64,000 nt of DNA from Calothrix sp. PCC 7507 (lineage in GTDB: Bacteria; Cyanobacteriota; Cyanobacteriia; Cyanobacteriales; Nostocaceae): NCBI RefSeq assembly GCF_000316575.1, contig NC_019682.1:1116001-1180000 (forward strand), given 5' to 3'. Shown piece by piece: positions 15,336-23,973 of the stretch (position 1 is the stretch's first letter; every line of letters starts with the position of its first letter). The notes under the pieces were generated by a model. It was not told the DNA's origin, did not search any database, and saw only the letters and a list, made by a program, of their open reading frames with translations. The position numbers and the translations under genes are program-made.

Positions 15336-16341
15336 CAAGATTTCCTATAATCCAAGTTATTTATTATGCTGTGCCTATATCCACATTGTTACAGCTTTTT
15401 CATGCCTTAGCCATATCCCTATCCTTTGCCGACACTACATTTACGCCAAACCTAGCCAAAAAAATAACCTCCAAGGAAGGGAATCCGTAGGAGGATATTA
15501 GCAAAGACATTGAAATTGTGGACTAGTCTAGAAACAAATGTATCGTTTTCCCCAAACTGCTTTCCTCATCCGATGGACGCAGTCAAGATTAACTTTAGCA
15601 GTCACCCAGGATACAATTTTTCAACAAAAGCATCAAAATTAAACTCGTTCAAGGAAAGTCGCTCAGTACAAGTAACTGATAACCGTTGAGAAAGCGATCG
15701 CTATACATATGGTAATTGATACTAGCACCAGAGTTATAGCGGTTTTCAGATCGGTGAGGTACGATTTTCAATCTCCAAGCCCATAGGGGCTGGGTTTCCC
15801 CGCCCTCTATCGTATTGCTATACATTATTATTTAACATAGTCGATGGGCTAAATATCCTTCTATAAACTTGTCAGTATTAATTTAAATCTAGTATTAAAA
15901 ATAGATGTAAATGTTAAAAACTTCATCTAAACCAATATACATTAAATATTATTTCTTACTTATATTTAACTTGTTTTAACAGAAGGTTATTGAAATATAG
16001 ATGTACAATAAAAATAAATGCTGATAGCTCACTTCTAACCATAACTTGGCCAAAATCCACCTGTATTTCAGCATGTTGGTTCTTAGCAAAATTAACATTG
16101 AGTAAAATTGGGTAAAAAGTAGCCCATCCGTATGCAATGGGGATATCTCGTTAAACCTAACCTGATCAGAGTTAAAAACTCTCAGGCTCTTGACATTTGG
16201 GAATCTGTGCGGTCAACACAAGTTAAGTTTATTTACACCAAGTAACCAAATACGGTTTCCTGCTGTGCTGATAAATCAGCGCAGGTGTTCTATTGCCAAT
16301 TTACCCAAAAGCCTTTTTAGATTTAACATCCAGAGGTATCA
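15336..16341. other. Long intergenic region with repeat remnants
   Basis: About 1 kb without a supported gene. At 15792-15805 lies GGGTTTCCCCGCCC followed by CTCTAT and TTGCTATA, the same motif as the element end at 38668-38681, so a mobile-element remnant is likely. Further right (16050-16341) there is the hairpin GCTGATAAATCAGC near 16268-16281 in the likely 5' UTR of the NYN-domain gene. Nothing else is recognised. Confidence 0.5.
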
Positions 16342-17052
16342 ATGACTATGACTACCTTGACCGAAGAAAAAAATCAAGATAGCTCCCTCAAGGAGAAACC
16401 CCATTGGCAAGGACAAAACCTCATCAATCATGGTAACGAAGAACAAGACATTAAACTAAGAAATACCGTAGTTTCCAGTTCAATTTTTCCAGGATTACAT
16501 CGTGGTCGAGTCGCTATTTTTATAGATGGTTTAAACCTATTTCATTCAGCTTTACAACTCGGTATTGAAATCGACTATCTCAAATTGCTTTGTCGTTTAA
16601 CTGAAAATTCCCGATTGTTACGTGCTTTCTTCTATACAGTAGTTGATTCCTCAAGGCAAACATCTGTGCGTATCCGCGCTCATGAAAAGCAGCAAGGTTT
16701 TCTATTTTGGATGCGCCGGAATGGGTATCGTGTAGTCACCAAAGAATTCCAGCCTACTGATAATTCAAAAAAACCAAACATCAATGTAGAAATTGCTGTG
16801 GATATGATTACTTTATCTCCCTACTATGATACTGCTGTCTTAGTCAGTGGAGATGGAGATTTAGTCTATGCTGTGAATGCCGTCAGTAGCAAAGGAGCAA
16901 GGGTAGAAGTTGTCAGTTTACGAACCATGACAAATGACAACTTAATTGATGTTGCTGACTACTTTATTGACTTAGATAGCATTAAAAAATACATCCAAAA
17001 GGATGCAAATATCGGCTACAATTACCGTAGTCTATCTAATTCTAGTATTTAA
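16342..17052 (+). CDS. NYN domain protein (LabA/DUF88 family)
   Basis: 236 residues. After a variable 55-residue N-terminus begins a PIN-like NYN ribonuclease fold: VAIFIDGLNLFHSAL (first acidic residue, about 57-71), then NVEIAVDMITLSPYYDTAVL (second) and VSGDGDLVYAVNAVSSKGAR (third, SGDGD). These are the metal-binding acidic clusters of the family. LabA-type proteins of this fold affect circadian output in Synechococcus elongatus, and cyanobacteria hold several paralogues, so the biological role is not assigned. ATG 16342 has GAGG eight bases upstream. It precedes the two-component pair by 93 bases on the same strand. Confidence 0.88.
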   Translation: MTMTTLTEEKNQDSSLKEKPHWQGQNLINHGNEEQDIKLRNTVVSSSIFPGLHRGRVAIFIDGLNLFHSALQLGIEIDYLKLLCRLTENSRLLRAFFYTVVDSSRQTSVRIRAHEKQQGFLFWMRRNGYRVVTKEFQPTDNSKKPNINVEIAVDMITLSPYYDTAVLVSGDGDLVYAVNAVSSKGARVEVVSLRTMTNDNLIDVADYFIDLDSIKKYIQKDANIGYNYRSLSNSSI

Positions 17053-17145
17053 ATCTACTGATTAATTTCACACCTGTAGCAATTTTCTGGAGTAAAATGA
17101 CAAACCAGGAAATCACTCTGCGTATTTTACTCACTCCTAATTGAG

Positions 17146-17856
17146 ATGGATATTTTAATTGTTGAGGATGAACCAGAAATTGCTCAGTTAATCCAACTGT
17201 CTCTGGAAAAAGAAGGATTTTCCTGTCGCGTTAGCCGTGATGGGATCAATGCTTTGCGAATATTTCAGGAACAACAACCAGATTTAATCATTCTCGACCT
17301 CATGATTCCTGGTTTGGATGGGCTAGAGGTTTGTGCCAGAATGCGCCAAAAACCAGGTGTGAAAGACCCCTATATTTTGATGCTCACAGCGAAAGGGGAG
17401 GAAATCGATCGCGTTATTGGCTTATCTACTGGTGCTGATGATTACATGGTCAAACCCTTCAGCCCCAGAGAACTAATCGCTAGAGTGCGGGCGCTATTGC
17501 GGCGTAGCCTCCGTCAAGGAGGACAAAATCAAGTCAATCGTACCCAACACTTTCTAGTAGATATAGAACAACGGACTGCTAGTCGCCAGCTAAACTCCCA
17601 ACCACCAGAAGTTATGGACTTAACTACCCTAGAATTTAATTTGTTAAGTACCTTTATTACTAATCCTGGTCGAGTGTGGAACCGCACCCAGCTAATTGAT
17701 AAACTTTGGGGCGATGACTTTTTTGGTGATGAGCGTGTGGTAGATACTCATGTAGCGCGCTTGCGAAAAAAAATTGAGCCTGATCCGGCTAATCCCACTT
17801 TCATCAAAACTGTGGTTGGAGTCGGCTATAAATTTGAAGATTCCCCTGTAGCGTGA
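17146..17856 (+). CDS. Response regulator, OmpR/PhoB family
   Basis: 236 residues. An N-terminal receiver domain with E7/D8 and phospho-acceptor D51 (PDLIILDLMIPGLDGLEVC), the threonine in LMLTAKG and lysine in YMVKPFSPRELIARVRALL. A C-terminal winged-helix (about residues 145-235; LTTLEFNLLSTFITNPGRVW, then DERVVDTHVARLRKKIEPDP) binds DNA. The gene overlaps or abuts the histidine kinase downstream, so the pair forms an operon and the kinase is very likely its cognate. Signal and target genes are unknown. Confidence 0.93.
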   Translation: MDILIVEDEPEIAQLIQLSLEKEGFSCRVSRDGINALRIFQEQQPDLIILDLMIPGLDGLEVCARMRQKPGVKDPYILMLTAKGEEIDRVIGLSTGADDYMVKPFSPRELIARVRALLRRSLRQGGQNQVNRTQHFLVDIEQRTASRQLNSQPPEVMDLTTLEFNLLSTFITNPGRVWNRTQLIDKLWGDDFFGDERVVDTHVARLRKKIEPDPANPTFIKTVVGVGYKFEDSPVA

Positions 17857-17858
17857 GC

Positions 17859-18950
17859 ATGATGAAAATAGGCTTGCGAATGCGGCTATTGTTTTCTCAC
17901 CTAGTGGTGATGTTTGTAGGAGTTATTAGTCTGGTGATTATCAGCAAAATTTCTTCTCCTCGGTTCTTTGTTCTGCACTTGCAACGACTAGAAAATGAGG
18001 GATTAGATTTAATTGATGTCCGGACTGAATTAGTGGAAGGATTTGAAACAGCTTGGCGACGAAGCACCATTTGGTCAGTCATAGTCGGCACCACTGCAGC
18101 GGGAGGATTGAGCTATTGGGTATCTCAACGGATTATGCAGCAGTTGACCGAGATGGAACAAATTACCCGCAAGTTTGCTGCAGGTAATCTCGAAGCCCGC
18201 TTACCAGCGTCTAATATTCCCGAACTCAATCGACTAGGTGCTAGTTTTAACCGGATGGCAGCTAGTTTAGAAGGGGTGGAAGCACGGCGGCGGGAACTAA
18301 TTGGAGATATGACCCATGAGCTGAGAACACCGCTAACAGTTGTGCGTGGTTACTTGGAAGAACTAGCTGATGGGGGAATTGAACCGACTCCTGATATTTA
18401 TCAACGGCTAGCTAGAGAAACGAAACGCTTAGAGCGATTAGTCAACGATTTGCAAGAACTTTCTAAGGCTGAAGCTGGTTATCTGCCAATTAACATCCAG
18501 CAAGTAAATCTGCGTCCTTTGTTAGAGTCATTAGTGGAAAAATTTACTGACCAGTTGTTAGAAGATGGGCCAGTTTTAAGCTTGGAATGTCCAGCCTCAC
18601 TGCCTTTAGTTTTGGCAGATGTAGACCGTACGGAGCAAGTGTTAGTCAATCTGCTGGGTAATGCAGTGCGCTATACCCCTCAAGGTGCCATTACTATTCG
18701 TGTTTGGACTGACGTATCTCAACTGTGGATTGCTGTTGTTGATACAGGTATTGGCATTGCCCCTGAAGATTTGCCCCATGTATTTGAGCGCTTCTGGCGT
18801 GCTGACGAATCCCGCACGCGTCAATCTGGGGGTACTGGTATTGGTTTAACTATTTCTCACCGTTTAGTGGAACTGCAAGGCGGTCAGATGCAAGTAGAAA
18901 GTGAACCGGGATCTGGTAGTAATTTTCAATTTTCCCTACCGTTGGCTTGA
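17859..18950 (+). CDS. Sensor histidine kinase with HAMP domain
   Basis: About 363 residues. Two transmembrane helices (about residues 11-30 and 75-90) flank a short extracytoplasmic loop of roughly 45 residues, followed by HAMP, a HisKA domain with the phospho-histidine in GDMTHELRTPLTVVRGYLEE (H153), and a HATPase_c domain with N box (VLVNLLGNAVRYTP), G1 (DTGIGIAPEDLP) and G2 (GGTGIGLTISH). The start may instead be GTG 17853, which would overlap the stop of the regulator gene by four bases (GTGA). I prefer ATG 17859, two bases after that stop; ATG 17862 is also possible. The short sensor loop suggests sensing in or near the membrane. Stimulus unknown. Confidence 0.92.
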   Translation: MMKIGLRMRLLFSHLVVMFVGVISLVIISKISSPRFFVLHLQRLENEGLDLIDVRTELVEGFETAWRRSTIWSVIVGTTAAGGLSYWVSQRIMQQLTEMEQITRKFAAGNLEARLPASNIPELNRLGASFNRMAASLEGVEARRRELIGDMTHELRTPLTVVRGYLEELADGGIEPTPDIYQRLARETKRLERLVNDLQELSKAEAGYLPINIQQVNLRPLLESLVEKFTDQLLEDGPVLSLECPASLPLVLADVDRTEQVLVNLLGNAVRYTPQGAITIRVWTDVSQLWIAVVDTGIGIAPEDLPHVFERFWRADESRTRQSGGTGIGLTISHRLVELQGGQMQVESEPGSGSNFQFSLPLA

Positions 18951-19116
18951 ATTCTTGAGAAATATATTACCTTCCCAAAGGATTGTCACAAGGCAGTCAT
19001 AGCCGCGTCATATCCAATTGCTAGCTTGGAAATTGGGCACTTTTACTGAGCGTAGTCGGAGAATAACCTATTGCCTATTGCCTGTTCCCTGTTCCCTTTT
19101 TTGTGATTTAGTAATT

Positions 19117-19218
19117 ATGTCTACTCTTGTTGTGGCTGGATGTTTAGTGAGTTTACTAACTGTATCTGGTTGGGTAGCGATCGCCTACTTATTTCCTCAA
19201 AATCAATCTAAAGACTAA
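19117..19218 (+). CDS. Small single-pass membrane protein, 33 residues
   Basis: Short frame starting at ATG 19117 and reading MSTLVVAGCLVSLLTVSGWV, then AIAYLFPQNQSKD. One transmembrane helix and a polar tail, the look of the many 30-40-residue subunits of cyanobacterial photosynthetic complexes, but it does not match PetG, PetL, PetM, PetN, PsbM or PsbX as I remember them. A longer frame opens at 19018, but its extra 33 residues are atypical. Too short for routine gene callers. Confidence 0.45.
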   Translation: MSTLVVAGCLVSLLTVSGWVAIAYLFPQNQSKD

Positions 19219-19574
19219 GCCGCTATCACAAGCTACAAAAGTGACTGGTGACTAGTACGCCACGGCGTAAATAAAGCTACCATTTTAAAACCACACAGAG
19301 CTTACAGTATATACCTCTTACTTTCATACTTCATACTTCAGCCTTCTTGTACTAGGGATAAGTGTTTTTTAATTCAACACTCAATACTCAGAAGTTTTTC
19401 CAGTTGATTTCAAATTAAGTGAAACTACTGATTTAAGGTTTTTCCTACTTAGCTTAACATTTATATTAGATTCTTAAAATAAAAACTTGCTCTTCAAGTA
19501 TTATAAACTTCCCCAGTTAAGAATATGACAAATTCATTTTATTCACTCATCTAATAGCTTCAGGAGTGTTGGCA
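19219..19574. other. Intergenic region
   Basis: About 355 bases, AT-rich. It contains a short run of CATACTT/CAACACT-like units (19322-19390) but no gene or strong hairpin. The right end holds the ribosome-binding site AGGAG (19562-19566) for the gene at 19575. Confidence 0.4.
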
Positions 19575-19859
19575 ATGAAACAAATCCAATTGACTTTAGT
19601 TATTAGTTATCTATTGATGTCATGTTATTTCTTGAGCAATTGGTTAAGATTTTCTTGGCGACATCCAACTTCGTCTCCAGAAGATAAATTTTTATCTTTT
19701 TTAATGTCTTTGATGACAACTATCTTTTGGCCTCTAGTGATTCCCATGTCTTGTTTAGAAATGCTCAAGACAGGGAAACTAGAACTAAACACGGTGATTC
19801 CTATTCTTTTAGCTGCATTTGCCTTTAGTATTTCATACTACCTGAGCTATCTACAGTGA
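19575..19859 (+). CDS. Small membrane protein, FWPxVxP family (paralogue 1)
   Basis: 94 residues, with transmembrane segments at the N-terminus, middle and C-terminus. The middle motif TTIFWPLVIPMSCLEMLK closely matches TTFWPVVVPIAYLELLK in the gene at 47426-47698, so the two are paralogues. ATG 19575 has AGGAG eight bases upstream, and upstream GTG/TTG codons (19566-19569) overlap this site. Function unknown. Confidence 0.6.
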   Translation: MKQIQLTLVISYLLMSCYFLSNWLRFSWRHPTSSPEDKFLSFLMSLMTTIFWPLVIPMSCLEMLKTGKLELNTVIPILLAAFAFSISYYLSYLQ

Positions 19860-20099
19860 GCGGAGATTTTACTATTATAGCGATCGCCATTGAATCTACT
19901 TTCAAGCCTCATAGTCGGATAATTTCTGAATTGCTCCCGAGTGAAGTTTTCAATTATACCAACCGACATCTAGTATTTTAGTTTGTAGTTAACACTTCAG
20001 TATTAAAAATCAGTTGCAAATCCGCAGCATTGGCTTGCCAGATGTATTTGGTGAGAATTATACTCAGATTCGTCAGGTTATTAGAGTGTTAGATACATT

Positions 20100-21920
20100 G
20101 TGACTATATTAGCCGGACGCTACGAAATAATTGGGCAATTGGGGGGAAGGGGCTTTGCAATTACGTTCCTGGCAAAAGATCATCTGCAATCAAGTAACCC
20201 TCTGTGTGTTGTCAAACAACTACGTCCCTATCATATCCATCCCCAGCTAGTAGAGTTATTTGAACAAGAAATCACAATTCTGGAAAAACTGGGTAAACAT
20301 CCCCAGATTCCGCAACTGTGGGCATACTTCAGCGAAAATCAGCATCTTTACATAGTGCATGAGTTTATTCCAGGACACGACTTGAGTCAAGAAATTTTGC
20401 CTGGGAAACGTTCTGATGAAAGGTATGTCACCGATTTGTTGCCGGAAATTCTCGAAGTCTTAAGCTTTGTACACAGTCAAGGAATTATTCATGGCGATAT
20501 CAAACCCAGAAATCTCATGCGACGGTATGAAGATGGTAAGATTTTTTTGCTCGATTTTGGGACAGTCAAGGAAATCGCCTCGCTGATGGTGGATGCTGAG
20601 GGTGAATTTATTTCCAGCGCCGTAATTGGTACACCTGGCTATATGCCTAATGAGCAAAAAAAAGGTAATCTTTATCTCAGTAGTGATGTGTATGCTTTGG
20701 GGATAACGGCTATTCAAGCTCTGACTGGGATTAAGCCTGGCAAACTTCCACGAGATATCAAAACTGGTGAAGTGATCTGGCAAGACCAGGTAAATATTAG
20801 CACACATACGGCTGGCGCGATCGCTAAAATGGTGTCACCTAATCCTAGTCAGCGCTACCCAAATGCGATCGCGGCTCTACAAGGGTTCACTTCTCCATCC
20901 CCACAAAGCACTGATTGGTCGCGTCGTCAAGCCATTAAAGCTTTTAGTTGTGTCGGTGCTGGCTTGGCTGCATCGGTTTTAATCCAGAAAATTTTCCCAT
21001 CACCGACAACAGAAACAACAGTACCACTATTAACCACACCCGATTCTCTGGGGAAATCTTCAGGAGCAACCGCACGAGCTGCAACTCACGAGAGATCATT
21101 CCTCAAAACTGCTCAATTTGAAGTGGTGACAGTGGATAAGTGGGGAAAAATCATTAATCGTTACCCCAGGGAAGCGAGGTTCTTTACAGAAGAATTGGGT
21201 CGAGATATTCCCCTGGAGATGGTGCAAATACCTGGTGGTAAATTTGTGATGGGTTCATCCCCAGAAGAAAAGGAGCGACACCAGGATGAAGGGCCAAAAC
21301 ACACTGTAGTAATTAAAACTTTTTATATAAGTAAATTTCCTATCACTCAAAAACAGTATCAGGCGGTAATGAATGAAAATCCCTCCAGATTTATTGGCAG
21401 ACAACGGCCTGTAGAACAAGTAAGTTGGGATGATGCGATCGCTTTTTGTCGTCAACTATCTCAACAGACTGGTAAAAACTATCAATTGCCTAGTGAAGCA
21501 CAATGGGAATATGCGTGTCGAGCCGGAACTAATACCCCATTCCACTTTGGCGAGACGATAACTAGCGCTTTAGGAAACTACGATCCAAACTTCACCTATG
21601 GTTTAGCCCCCCAGGGTAAGTATCTGCAAGAAACCACGGTTGTCGGCAGTTTCCCCCCCAATGCCTTTGGACTGTATGATATGCACGGGCTAGTTTGGGA
21701 ATGGTGTCAGGATATCTATTTTGACAGTTACAACGGCGCTCCTACTGATGGCTCGGCGAGAATTAGCGATCGCCCTCATCATCGCTTGCTACGTGGTGGT
21801 TCTTGGGGTGATAAGCCTGGTGACTGTCGTTCAGCAAATCGCATCAAATACCCCCAAAATTTTCGCTCCTTGCTACATGGCTTTCGGGTGGTGCTATCTG
21901 TGCTGAAACATTCTGAGTGA
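20100..21920 (+). CDS. Serine/threonine protein kinase fused to an FGE-sulfatase (SUMF1-like) domain
   Basis: 606 residues starting at GTG 20100. Residues 7-270 are a Hanks-type kinase: glycine loop GQLGGRGFAITF, lysine K39 (CVVKQL), catalytic loop HGDIKPRN (H131-N138; glycine instead of the usual arginine of HRD) and DFG at 152-154. A hydrophobic stretch (VGAGLAASVLIQKIF, about residues 283-300) probably anchors the protein. Residues 355-605 form a formylglycine-generating-enzyme-like domain: EMVQIPGGKFVMGSS, PVEQVSWDDAIAFCRQLSQQ, LPSEAQWEYACRAGT, MHGLVWEWCQD, LLRGGSWGD and HGFRVV. The latter domain commonly binds or modifies rather than makes formylglycine in such fusions. Such kinase-FGE proteins recur in Nostocales; targets are unknown. 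Confidence 0.88.
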   Translation: MTILAGRYEIIGQLGGRGFAITFLAKDHLQSSNPLCVVKQLRPYHIHPQLVELFEQEITILEKLGKHPQIPQLWAYFSENQHLYIVHEFIPGHDLSQEILPGKRSDERYVTDLLPEILEVLSFVHSQGIIHGDIKPRNLMRRYEDGKIFLLDFGTVKEIASLMVDAEGEFISSAVIGTPGYMPNEQKKGNLYLSSDVYALGITAIQALTGIKPGKLPRDIKTGEVIWQDQVNISTHTAGAIAKMVSPNPSQRYPNAIAALQGFTSPSPQSTDWSRRQAIKAFSCVGAGLAASVLIQKIFPSPTTETTVPLLTTPDSLGKSSGATARAATHERSFLKTAQFEVVTVDKWGKIINRYPREARFFTEELGRDIPLEMVQIPGGKFVMGSSPEEKERHQDEGPKHTVVIKTFYISKFPITQKQYQAVMNENPSRFIGRQRPVEQVSWDDAIAFCRQLSQQTGKNYQLPSEAQWEYACRAGTNTPFHFGETITSALGNYDPNFTYGLAPQGKYLQETTVVGSFPPNAFGLYDMHGLVWEWCQDIYFDSYNGAPTDGSARISDRPHHRLLRGGSWGDKPGDCRSANRIKYPQNFRSLLHGFRVVLSVLKHSE

Positions 21921-22022
21921 GCGATCGCTAGCAAATAAACCTGCTGGATAAATCAAAGACAAAAAATAAGGATAGACTTTTCAATCTATCCTCCCAAATT
22001 CATTTCAATAACACATTTTTTG

Positions 22023-22090
22023 TAGGGTGGGCACTGCCCACCTTTGCTGAAAACGCTAATGTTTTTCTTAGTGGAGGATGCCCATTCTCG
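22023..22090. repeat. GTAGGGTGGGC palindromic repeat
   Basis: Member of the dispersed family also found at 981-1036 and 42882-42931: GTAGGGTGGGCACTGCCCAC at the left, then a degraded right arm (GGAGGATGCCCATTCT). It lies between the convergent kinase-FGE and protease genes. Confidence 0.7.
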
Positions 22091-22134
22091 CTAATTAAAA
22101 ATGCTGTTACATGTCAGTTATTATCAGATTATAG

Positions 22135-23400
22135 TTATTGCACCTTAGTAGGGAAAGCACCAGGTTGAACAGCTAAATTAAGATTCTGTCCATTGCGTCG
22201 CAACTCCAGACGCACATCGCCACCAACTTGGCTATTTTCGACAGCCCTTTGCACACTGCTAGCGTCTTTTACCAATTGACCATTGAGTTTTTGGATAACA
22301 TCACCTGCACGAATTCCTGCTTTGGCAGCTGGCGAATTTGGTACAACTTTTACGACTAAAACACCATTATCTTCAGTGACATTCAAACCTACATTAGGGT
22401 CTGAGTTAATATTTTGCTTTAATTCAGGAGTTAACCCAACCATCTGAATTCCCAAATAAGGATGTTGTACTTTACCTGTACTAATTAATTGATTAGAAAT
22501 ACGTTGCGCTGTATTAATAGGAATAGCAAAGCCTAAGCCTTGGGCACCTTGAATAATGGCCGTATTCATCCCAATCACATCGCCACGAGAATTAAGTAAA
22601 GGCCCACCGGAATTACCAGGGTTAATCGCCGCGTCGGTTTGAATGTATTCTACTCGCTTATCGGGAGCGCCGATTTGATTGCTAGAACGTCCAGTCGCAC
22701 TAATGATACCAGTAGTGACAGTACTATCTAAACCTAAGGGATTACCAATGGCGATCGCCCATTGTCCAGGTTGTAGTTGATCTGAATTACCTACCGTCAC
22801 TGTTGGCAAATTATCCGCCTGAATCTTCACCACAGCAACATCTGTTAATTCATCTTTCCCCATCACCTTACCTTTAAAGCTACGCCCATCCTGCAGGACA
22901 ACTGTCACAGTGTCGGCACCATCGACAACGTGGGCATTTGTCAAAATCCGACCATCAGCACCGATAATAAAGCCTGAACCAGTACCCCGTTGCACTTGCC
23001 TTTCAGGTGAAGTCGGTAGTCGAGAGCCAAAAAAGCGGCGGAAAAATGGATCGTTAAATTCATCTGGTATTTGGGTTGTCACTGTGCGGGAAGAGTTAAT
23101 TCGCACCACAGCCGGCCCAACCCTTTGCACTACCTGAGTTACAAAGTTAGGATCTGTGCCAGCTGGTATTGGAGGGGCAGCATTTACTGGACTCACTGCC
23201 AAACTTGATGCACTCTGAGAAACCTGTTCCCGGTGTCCAGCCAAATAGCCACCTGCTAATGTCATCCCAGATCCCAAAAGCACCAGCGATAGAGAGGCTG
23301 CTGCCTTTGTCCAGGGTGCATAACGAGGGTGTTTTGAACCAGAGTTGTTCAATGAATTATCTTTTGAGACGTCTTCTCCGTCGCGTGGTTGATTTTGCAT
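22135..23400 (-). CDS. HtrA/HhoA-type serine protease (trypsin-like + PDZ)
   Basis: 421 residues. A proline- and charge-rich N-terminus is followed by a signal anchor (residues 34-53), then a trypsin-like domain with catalytic triad H157 (LTNAHVVDG), D187 (KDELTDVAVV) and S264 (INPGNSGGPLL). A single PDZ domain (about residues 305-405; SPAAKAGIRAGDVIQKLNGQ) closes the protein. Cyanobacteria have three such proteases, HtrA, HhoA and HhoB, that degrade misfolded proteins in the periplasm or thylakoid lumen; which one this is cannot be told. No operon partner; a MITE lies upstream. Confidence 0.93.
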   Translation of the reverse strand: MQNQPRDGEDVSKDNSLNNSGSKHPRYAPWTKAAASLSLVLLGSGMTLAGGYLAGHREQVSQSASSLAVSPVNAAPPIPAGTDPNFVTQVVQRVGPAVVRINSSRTVTTQIPDEFNDPFFRRFFGSRLPTSPERQVQRGTGSGFIIGADGRILTNAHVVDGADTVTVVLQDGRSFKGKVMGKDELTDVAVVKIQADNLPTVTVGNSDQLQPGQWAIAIGNPLGLDSTVTTGIISATGRSSNQIGAPDKRVEYIQTDAAINPGNSGGPLLNSRGDVIGMNTAIIQGAQGLGFAIPINTAQRISNQLISTGKVQHPYLGIQMVGLTPELKQNINSDPNVGLNVTEDNGVLVVKVVPNSPAAKAGIRAGDVIQKLNGQLVKDASSVQRAVENSQVGGDVRLELRRNGQNLNLAVQPGAFPTKVQ

Positions 23401-23540
23401 TTGCTGTCTGGAAGGATATCTAGATGTATTACTAATATAGATATTTTTTTTGACATTTTTGTTGCAGGGGTATTGCGCTGGTGTGAATAGTTTGATATGT
23501 CACTGTGCTAAACAGTAAATCTGACATGTAAGTAAGTAAC

Positions 23541-23652
23541 TAGTAGTCTGTCAATTTTGTTTTGAGGGGTTTTTGGTAGTGCGGGCCGAAAAGCCCGCGT
23601 GAGCGAGACGCTCACACTACAGTCCCTCATTTCAACCCTGACAGACTAATAG
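23541..23652. mobile_element. MITE-A, copy 2
   Basis: Inverted-repeat ends TAGTAGTCTGTCA and TGACAGACTAATA. The 99-base core 23550-23648 is identical to copy 1 at 8921-9019, which implies recent movement. No coding capacity. Confidence 0.8.
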
Positions 23653-23679
23653 GCGTGAATAATTCACTTTTTTACCTAC

Positions 23680-23861
23680 AGGACTTACGCAATTGGCACA
23701 CATATTTTCTGGTGTAAGAGTCAAAAGTCAAGAGTCAAGAGTCAAGTGGCGTTCAAAAATCAATGTTTTTTGGACTTTGGACTTTTGACCGCAGGCGGAG
23801 CGTCTCCGGCTCCGCTCTGGACAACCTCTTGTGTTCAAAATATGACACTTGCGTAAGTCCT
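23680..23861. mobile_element. Miniature element with AGGACTTACGCAA inverted repeats
   Basis: 182 bases bounded by perfect 13-base inverted repeats, AGGACTTACGCAA (23680-23692) and TTGCGTAAGTCCT (23849-23861). Inside are AGTCAAG tandem units and a GGCGGAGCGTCTCCGGCTCC hairpin. The left-end sequence recurs as isolated copies at 42525 and 60247. Confidence 0.7.
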
Positions 23862-23973
23862 AACCTAATTTTTTTCACCTCAGATTTCACCACCTAATCT
23901 ACCAAATGGGTGATTTTATCGCCTGATTGTCATGTTTTATTAAAATTAAGAACTCATAATTCAGATAAAGATC

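Larger units (their letters stand above)
23401..23973. other. Intergenic region crowded with small elements
   Basis: 573 bases without a gene. It holds MITE-A copy 2 (23541-23652), an element with AGGACTTACGCAA ends (23680-23861), and short AGAGTCAA repeats at 23718-23742. The remaining 110 bases up to the cyanophycinase start (23974) should carry its promoter; no NtcA-type GTA-N8-TAC site was seen there. Confidence 0.6.
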
